Origin: Myxococcaceae bacterium JPH2
GTDB lineage: Bacteria; Myxococcota; Myxococcia; Myxococcales; Myxococcaceae
Direction of reading: 5' to 3'
Assembly: GCA_016458225.1 (NCBI GenBank)
Contig: JAEMGR010000003.1
Span: forward strand, 248,001 to 312,000
DNA: 64,000 nt
This document shows, piece after piece, positions 58,575 to 64,000 of the stretch (position 1 is the first letter of the stretch; each line of letters opens with the position of its first letter). The notes below the pieces were generated by a model. That model searched no databases. It worked only from the letters and a program-made list of their open reading frames with translations, and had not been told where the DNA came from. Both the position numbers and the translations under genes were made by a program.

Positions 58575-59558
58575 TCACGGGGTGGCGGTAGGAATGGCAC
58601 CCAATGGCGACTCGCTCATGAGGAGCGTGCCCGTTTGGAAATGGGCCGACACGCCGCAGTCCGGGCGATTCGTCCGTCCCGGGCAGCTCACTTCTGTGTG
58701 CGCGCGCGTGACGGCGGTGAAGCAGCGCGAGCCAGTCACGTCCCACTCCGCTTCAGGGACCCACGGCTCGGTGTCCTGCTGCACGCCGATGGCGTCGTAC
58801 ACGTTCACCCACTGCCCATCTTGGGTGTGCGAGTCACCATCGCCGCAGAAGTCCGCGCGCACCATGCGCGTGCAGGCTTGATGGTGCGCCGCCAGGCTCC
58901 GACCGTCCGGCCTCAGCGTCCACGGCTTGTAACCAAAGTGAATGCACTTCGCGATGGCCGCGCCCTCGCACGCGAAGGTGAACGCCGAGGGGTCGTCCAG
59001 CTTCGCGCCGCCCGCGCCGGGGACACCTTGCCGGTAGTCCCAGCGTCCCGCCACGGCGATGGCGCGCAGCGGCTCGTCGTTCGGGCCCCGGCAGATGGAG
59101 CGCCACTGTCCATCCTTGTCGAGGAAGGACACCGCATAGGACCACACGTCGTGCTCGACGCCAGCGCCTGGGTCGGCATCGTCCACGCGCAACTCCACCG
59201 CGCCACCCTCCCCCAATCTGCCCTTGAAGCGCACGCCCACGAAGTCCGCACCCGACAGCACGTGCGTGCCGATGTTCCCCACGAAGCCGGAGCCCACCAG
59301 GCGCACCGAGTCGAGCGGGCGCAGCGTGGGTCCTTGCCGCGCGTTCGCGTAGTCCACGGCGATGAGCATGCCGCTCAAGTCCGTGCCGTTGAGGTTGCGC
59401 CCATTCAGGTTGCGGCCGTTGAGATTGCGGCCGTTCGGCGTCGCCAGCTCCGACCCTTGCGAGGACGTCGCCAGGGGCACCGGCGGCCCCCACTCGCTCC
59501 CGCACCCCCACAGCATTCCGGCAACGGCTACCGCTCCCAGCACCTTGCTCGCGCTCAC
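58575..59558 (-). CDS. ADYC-domain lipoprotein
   Basis: A 327-residue lipoprotein with lipobox MLWGC (near residue 17), starting at GTG 59558 with GGGAGG six bases upstream. An N-terminal repeat of NGRNL units (residues about 42-62) is pentapeptide-like. The rest matches the myxobacterial ADYC pattern: EHDVWSYAVSFLDKDGQW, AVAGRWDYRQG, FTFACEGAAIAKC, GYKPW and RADFCGDG (the ADYC motif, here with Phe). Several Cys probably form disulfides. The function is unknown; it is expected on the cell surface. It lies between the STPK/FGE gene (downstream end 59738) and the RND operon. Confidence 0.82.
   Translation of the reverse strand: MSASKVLGAVAVAGMLWGCGSEWGPPVPLATSSQGSELATPNGRNLNGRNLNGRNLNGTDLSGMLIAVDYANARQGPTLRPLDSVRLVGSGFVGNIGTHVLSGADFVGVRFKGRLGEGGAVELRVDDADPGAGVEHDVWSYAVSFLDKDGQWRSICRGPNDEPLRAIAVAGRWDYRQGVPGAGGAKLDDPSAFTFACEGAAIAKCIHFGYKPWTLRPDGRSLAAHHQACTRMVRADFCGDGDSHTQDGQWVNVYDAIGVQQDTEPWVPEAEWDVTGSRCFTAVTRAHTEVSCPGRTNRPDCGVSAHFQTGTLLMSESPLGAIPTATP
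59386..59430 (-). repeat. three 15-bp repeats in ADYC gene
   Basis: Three consecutive 15-base units (59386-59400, 59401-59415, 59416-59430) encode NLNGR-type pentapeptides; shorter partial units flank them. They are in frame, so unit number can vary without breaking the gene. Confidence 0.75.
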
Positions 59559-59737
59559 GGTACACCTCCCGACGCCACTCCTCCGTCTTGCGTCCTGCGA
59601 CCTCCAAGGTTTGCAGCCGAGGTCCGCGGAGCAAGGTGCGAGCAATCCCCAGTACGGTTGCGATGTCCGTCACACGTCAATCGTCTGGCACGCCCGGACA
59701 GCCCGGCGCGCCGAGAGACCTGCGCGGGGAGCGTGGA

Positions 59738-62700
59738 TCAGGGAGAGGACGGCGGCGGATCCGCGCAGACGCGCAGCCCCAACGCCACGTCGCGCAGCGA
59801 GGGCTCGGGCAGCTCGCGGTTGCTGGAGCGCGCGGAGGTCGATGCGAACGAGAAGCTGCCACCTCGCGCCACGGGACGCCCGGGCTCCAACCACGAGCGG
59901 GTCCATTCCCAGACGTTGCCCGCCATGTCATCCGCGCCGAACGGGCTGCGCGACGCCGCGTGACTGCCCACTTCGTCTGGACCGAAGCCCCCGGGCTCCT
60001 TGCCGTACGTCGTGTCGACGTTGGCCTCGTCGGGCTCCAGGCGATCTCCATGCGGGAACTCGCGCCCATCGACACCGCGCGCGGCGCGCTCCCACTCCAG
60101 CTCCGTGCACAGCCGCGCACCCGGCACGCGGCCCGTGGTCGCGAGCCACGACGCATACGCCTGCGCGTCCGCGAACGTGATGCCACTCACCGGGAAGCGC
60201 AGCCAGTCCTGCTCGGCGCGACGCTCGCGCTTCGCGTAACGCAGCGGCTCACCCATGCGCGCGGTGTATGGCGTATCCCCGGGCTGGAAGCGCAGACGCC
60301 AGGTGCCCTTCTCGGGCTCCAGCGTGAGCAGTCCGACGTAGCCTCCGCTGCCTACGTGCGGGCGGCGCCGCGCGCGCTCCGCTGCGGGCAGCGCCTCCAG
60401 GTACTCCAGCCACTCCGCGAAGGTGGTCTCGTTCCGCGCCACCAGGAAGCCTGGGACCTCCACGCGATGCTGAGGCACGGTGTTGAAGAACTCGCGCACG
60501 CTCGCCTCGGCGGCGCTGCCGAAGCGCACCTCGCCGGGCGGGACATAGGTGAACCCGTGAGGCAGCGCGCCCGCGCGCAACATGGGCACCATGAGTCGCC
60601 GCGACTCTCCGCGCTGCAACAACACGGGCTGCACCGCGTCCTCATGGCCGGGCGCACGAACGGTGAGCTGATAGCTCCCTGGCGGAACGGGGACCTCGCG
60701 CCACGGGCCCACGCCCACGGGCATCGGCGGACCGAGCACCTCGCGGCCCTGGGCATCGCGAGACACAGGCCTCAGCTCCACGGTGGCGTTCGGTGTCATC
60801 CCCTCCAGCGCGAGGCGCGCGGGCGCGGTCCATCGGCGCCATCGATCCCCGCTCGTGTCGTAGAGGCGCAGGCGCTGCAGCAGCGCGGGCAGTCCGCCGG
60901 GCTCCCCCTCGACCTCGGCCCACAGCGCGCGCTCCAAGAGAAAGTCCGCCAGCGCCGCGCGCACATCCGAGCGCGTGGGCGCCAACGCCAACGCACGCTC
61001 CAATCGGTCCGCCACCGCGTCGAAGCGACGATGCAGCCGCAACGCGCGCGCCGAGGCCCGTGTCCACGCCTGATCCGCCTCCGCCTTCTTTCCGGTGTCA
61101 TAGAGGTGAAATGCCTCGAGGCGCTCGACCTCCAGGGCCTCCTGTTCGTTGCGGACCTCTTCATCGGAGCGCGCGGCCTCGGTGAGCTCATGGCGCACGC
61201 GCGCATCCAGCCGCCAGCGCTCACGAAGCTGGAGCCCGCCATAGAGGAGCGCGAGGGAGAGCAGGAACCCCACCGCCAGCACCTGCCGCACCCGTCGGCT
61301 GCGCACCATGGTGCGACGCGACTCCTCCAGGAAGTCGCGCTCACGGCGCGTCAGCTCGCTGTTGTCCAACACCGCCGCTTCAGCGAGCTGGCGAGGTCCC
61401 CACAGCGACTCGCGCGCGAGCCCCAACCGCTCCCACTGCGCGGCGGCCGCCTCCAACCGAGCCTGCACCTCGCGCCGCTCACCCGCGTCCGCCAACCACC
61501 GGGCCAAGGTTCCCCAACCCGTGAGGAGCGCTTCGTGCGCCACCTCGTAGGCCGTGCCCTCCTCCGCCTCGCGCGCCACCAACAGCCGTGCTTGGACCAG
61601 GGCCTCCAGCGCGGCGCGGTAGCGCGGATCATTTCCCACCAACTCCCGGTCCGTCTTGCGCGCGCGCGTCCCATCCGCGGTCACCAGCCGCAACAGCACA
61701 CCCCGGGCCGCCGCGCGACGCTCGGGCAACAGGAGCGCCACGGCTTCGTCCGCGTGCCGCGCCAGCGCCCCCGCCACGCCGCCCATCGAGTCCAGCGCGG
61801 CCTGGGTCATGACGCCCGCTGCGCCGTCGCGCGCATCCCACAGCTCCGCGAGCGCGAACTGGAGCAGTGGCAGTCCGCCATCGGCCGCAGAGGAGGCCAC
61901 CAGCGCATCGACCAGCGCCTCCGACTCGAATCGAACCCCCTTCACGCGCGCCGGACCGACGATGGCCTCGCGCGTCTCCTCGGGCGACAAGGCGCGCAGG
62001 AGGTACAGCGCGCGCGGCACCTCCGAGCCCAAGCCCGGCACCGACGTCAGCCGCGTCAGAAAATCACTGCGCCCCGTGGCGAGCACGCGCAGCCCACTCG
62101 GTCCCTCCACCAACGCGCCCAGCGCCGAGCCCGCGAGGTGCGCCTCCTCGGGCGAGGCCAGGGTGATCAGCTCCTCCAGCTGATCCACATAGAGCACCAG
62201 CCCCTCGGCCGCGCCGAGCCGCACGCGCAGCCAACGCACCAGCGAGCTTGGGTCGATGTGCATCGCCTCGGCCAGCGCCTCATCCTGCAACTGGAGCAAC
62301 GGCGCCACGGCCGCGGCGAGCGCCGCCACGGGCCGCCGGCCGGGCACGAGTCGCGCGACATGCCACCGCCGTCCATCTTCCAGCGCGCCATCCGCCACGG
62401 CCGGGAGGATTCCCGCGAGACACAGCGAGGACTTGCCCACGCCCGAGTCGCCTGTGATGAGCAGGAACGTCTCGGCCTTCAGCCGCTCCAGCACCGCGCG
62501 CTGCTCTCGGCGCCGGCCGAAGAAGAGGGCCCGGTGCTCGGCCTCGAAGGCCTGGAGCCCGCGATAGGGATTGCCCTCGGGCACCTCGACGGTCGCGTCC
62601 TCGCGGGCCAGCAACTCGAGCGCATCGAGCAGTTGCGTGGCGGAGGCGAAGCGCTCGGCGGGGTTGCGGCGCAGACACCGGTCGACCGCGGCGGCGAACG

Positions 62701-63595
62701 ACGCGTCCACACTCGGAGCCGCTTCGGCCAGGGGGCGCACCTCGCGGGAGCGCACGACCTCGGACAGCTCGCGCCACGGCACGTCGCGAAAGGGCCCCAC
62801 GCCCGCGCACAGCTCGTACAGCACGATGCCCAGCGAGTACACGTCACTGCGCGCCGTCAGCTCGTCACCGGCCCACGCCTCCGGAGACATGTAATAGGGC
62901 GTGCCCACCAGCGCGCCGCGCGGGAGCGAGGGCAGGAACAATCCTCCCAGCGAGCGGGCCCCCAGCATCGCGCCCGGCTCGCTGGCCAGGTCCAGCGGCA
63001 GGCCCTGTGCGCCGAAGCCCGCGGGCCGCTTCGGCTCATCCGGCACCGCCGCGTGGTCCAGCAACTTGGCGAGCCCGAAGTCGAGCAGCTTCACCTCGCC
63101 GCCCTCGGTGAGCACCGCGTTGCCGGGCTTGATGTCGCGGTGGAGCACGCCTCGGTGATGCGCGGCTCCGAGCCCTCGCGCGAGGTCCCGTCCCATGGCC
63201 AGCGCGCGCTCCCAGGGAACGGGCCGAGGGAGCTGATCCAAGCTGACGCCCCGGATGAACTCGGACACGAGGTAGGGCTGATTCTCCAGCTGGCCCACGC
63301 GATACAGCGTCACCACGTTGGGGTGCTGGATGCGCGCCGCGGCCCGCGCCTCCACGAGAAAACGAGACAGCGCGTTGGTGCCCAGCGCGGGGATGAACTT
63401 CACCGCGACGGGGCGCTCGAGCAGCGTGTCTTGAGCCAGATACACCCGACCGGTCCGCCCCCGACCAATGGGCCGCACCAGACGGTACTCATCGAACTCC
63501 TTGGGAGGAGTCCACGTGTCGGACGAGGAGCTGGCGGCGGGTGGGCCCACACGGGGTGGCCTATACATCTGCCCCGAGAGGAGCAACCCGACCAT
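59738..63595 (-). CDS. Ser/Thr kinase - STAND NTPase - FGE-like fusion protein
   Basis: About 1,285 residues. Kinase domain (38-330): Lys66, HRDIKPGN (Asp154), DFG (172-174), YYMSPEAW. STAND-type P-loop NTPase (about 345-700): GDSGVGKSS (382-390) and Walker B VLYVDQLEEL. One membrane helix (770-790). Then a helical, TPR-like region (800-915), a PEGA-like strand block (936-1003) and a sulfatase-modifying-factor (FGE) fold (1012-1278; FADAQAYASWLA, RLCTELEWERAAR, MAGNVWEWT, ARGGSFSF). The two catalytic Cys of true FGEs are missing after GGSF. Kinase and NTPase are cytosolic, FGE-like fold external. Starts at 63622 (GTG) or 63568 (ATG) are also possible. A response-regulator gene lies 84 bases upstream. 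Confidence 0.9.
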   Translation of the reverse strand: MVGLLLSGQMYRPPRVGPPAASSSSDTWTPPKEFDEYRLVRPIGRGRTGRVYLAQDTLLERPVAVKFIPALGTNALSRFLVEARAAARIQHPNVVTLYRVGQLENQPYLVSEFIRGVSLDQLPRPVPWERALAMGRDLARGLGAAHHRGVLHRDIKPGNAVLTEGGEVKLLDFGLAKLLDHAAVPDEPKRPAGFGAQGLPLDLASEPGAMLGARSLGGLFLPSLPRGALVGTPYYMSPEAWAGDELTARSDVYSLGIVLYELCAGVGPFRDVPWRELSEVVRSREVRPLAEAAPSVDASFAAAVDRCLRRNPAERFASATQLLDALELLAREDATVEVPEGNPYRGLQAFEAEHRALFFGRRREQRAVLERLKAETFLLITGDSGVGKSSLCLAGILPAVADGALEDGRRWHVARLVPGRRPVAALAAAVAPLLQLQDEALAEAMHIDPSSLVRWLRVRLGAAEGLVLYVDQLEELITLASPEEAHLAGSALGALVEGPSGLRVLATGRSDFLTRLTSVPGLGSEVPRALYLLRALSPEETREAIVGPARVKGVRFESEALVDALVASSAADGGLPLLQFALAELWDARDGAAGVMTQAALDSMGGVAGALARHADEAVALLLPERRAAARGVLLRLVTADGTRARKTDRELVGNDPRYRAALEALVQARLLVAREAEEGTAYEVAHEALLTGWGTLARWLADAGERREVQARLEAAAAQWERLGLARESLWGPRQLAEAAVLDNSELTRRERDFLEESRRTMVRSRRVRQVLAVGFLLSLALLYGGLQLRERWRLDARVRHELTEAARSDEEVRNEQEALEVERLEAFHLYDTGKKAEADQAWTRASARALRLHRRFDAVADRLERALALAPTRSDVRAALADFLLERALWAEVEGEPGGLPALLQRLRLYDTSGDRWRRWTAPARLALEGMTPNATVELRPVSRDAQGREVLGPPMPVGVGPWREVPVPPGSYQLTVRAPGHEDAVQPVLLQRGESRRLMVPMLRAGALPHGFTYVPPGEVRFGSAAEASVREFFNTVPQHRVEVPGFLVARNETTFAEWLEYLEALPAAERARRRPHVGSGGYVGLLTLEPEKGTWRLRFQPGDTPYTARMGEPLRYAKRERRAEQDWLRFPVSGITFADAQAYASWLATTGRVPGARLCTELEWERAARGVDGREFPHGDRLEPDEANVDTTYGKEPGGFGPDEVGSHAASRSPFGADDMAGNVWEWTRSWLEPGRPVARGGSFSFASTSARSSNRELPEPSLRDVALGLRVCADPPPSSP

Positions 63596-63679
63596 GGGAG
63601 GAAGCGAGGCGCGCGAGGGCACATCCGCCGGCGTTGTCCGCTGGCCGGCAGTCGCGGTGTTCCGGGGCTCACTCCGGGC

Positions 63680-64000
63680 TCACTCGGGAGTGAAGCGCCC
63701 CTTGGCCTTGCTCGGCTTGAGCATGTCTCGAATCTTGTTCTCCAGGTCCTGCGGCAGGCAGGGCTTGGCCACGAACTCGTCCGCGCCCGCGCCCAGCGCG
63801 TTCTCCGCGTTGCCCGCCAGCACGTGGCCCGTGAGCGCCATCACCGGGATGTCTCGCGTGCGCGCGTCCTGCTTGATGCGCCGCGTGGCCTCCCAGCCAT
63901 CCATCACTGGCAGCGACAGGTCCATCAGGATGATGTCTGGCTCACCCTCTTGAGCCTTCTCCACCGCCTCCACCCCGTTGCGAGCGGTGTCGACCTCGAA
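63680..64000 (-). CDS. response regulator receiver domain, N-terminus cut by window edge
   Basis: The C-terminal 106 residues of a receiver domain: phospho-acceptor Asp in LMDLSLP, switch Thr in ALTGHV, Lys in VAKPC. The domain ends right after helix 5 (LENKIRDMLKPSKAKG), so there is no output domain: a single-domain, CheY/DivK-like regulator as far as seen. The reading frame is open to the right edge, so the first 15-20 residues are missing. It may form an operon with the kinase/STAND/FGE gene 84 bases downstream, linking phosphorelay and Ser/Thr signalling. Confidence 0.9.
   Translation of the reverse strand, partial: FEVDTARNGVEAVEKAQEGEPDIILMDLSLPVMDGWEATRRIKQDARTRDIPVMALTGHVLAGNAENALGAGADEFVAKPCLPQDLENKIRDMLKPSKAKGRFTPE

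Noticed and set aside
59371-59435. A possible CRISPR-like or intergenic repeat array
   Set aside because: The 15-base units are contiguous, in frame and encode pentapeptides within a lipoprotein gene.
59738-63595. The FGE-like domain as the activating enzyme of the sulfatase at 37665
   Set aside because: The catalytic Cys pair of FGE is not present, and the genes are about 20 kb apart.

Overview
The window is very GC-rich, densely packed DNA from a myxobacterium, most likely of the Myxococcus/Corallococcus/Archangium group. The support is a TIGR02265/DUF2378 paralogue, DUF5953 and DUF6310 genes, an ADYC-domain lipoprotein, Hanks-type Ser/Thr kinases with PEGA-like or FGE-like tails, and many Cys-anchored lipoproteins. 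These families are largely or wholly myxobacterial. I see no rRNA, tRNA, CRISPR array, integrase or insertion sequence. Both edges cut genes: a PAS-domain sensor on the left and a response regulator on the right.

Layout, left to right. 1-2.3 kb: a truncated PAS sensor gene divergent from two coupled hypothetical genes. 2.3-6.7 kb: a compact three-gene minus-strand operon encoding an HhH/outer-membrane barrel protein, a triple lamin-tail lipoprotein and a thermonuclease lipoprotein. 6.8-12.6 kb: esterase, TIGR02265 protein, ATP-grasp enzyme, a small Cys-rich lipoprotein, a LysR-type DNA-binding domain on its own, methionine aminopeptidase and a GapN-like aldehyde dehydrogenase. 12.6-18 kb: EttA, an ABC-2 exporter pair and a Ser/Thr kinase. 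18-28 kb: M20 peptidase, a discoidin-domain secreted protein with treZ, a ClpX-like ATPase, a DUF5335 protein, cardiolipin synthase and an MBL-fold hydrolase.

28-37.5 kb is the most unusual part. It holds an immunity-like orphan, a 1,669-residue fusion of topoisomerase III with RecQ helicase, a DUF6310 lipoprotein/DUF5953 pair that looks like a toxin and its immunity protein (the toxin gene is frameshifted at a run of nine G), and a zinc-ribbon protein with a cytidine-deaminase-type active site. 37.6-46 kb: arylsulfatase, an exported NAD-dependent epimerase, a nucleotide-exchange-type transporter, an aminotransferase and a DUF1028 protein. 45.5-49.9 kb: an AraC regulator divergent from a hydrolase/monooxygenase/phosphoesterase operon, then an AMIN-like lipoprotein.

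49.9-64 kb: a STAS-like protein, malQ, a mini S24/S26-like protein, two tandem GspG-like genes that carry a ghost of the neighbouring RND gene's 3' end, an RND efflux pump with its adaptor, an ADYC lipoprotein, and a 1,285-residue kinase/STAND-NTPase/FGE-like fusion downstream of a response regulator.

Themes that link the genes: handling of nucleic acids (secreted nuclease operon, Top3-RecQ, deaminase), cell-surface interaction and competition (lipoproteins, toxin/immunity candidates), trehalose and glucan metabolism (treZ, malQ), and eukaryote-like signalling. Rho-independent-type hairpins lie at several gene ends. Most other long open frames are antisense shadows caused by GC bias. All functional statements rest on motif reading, with no database search.
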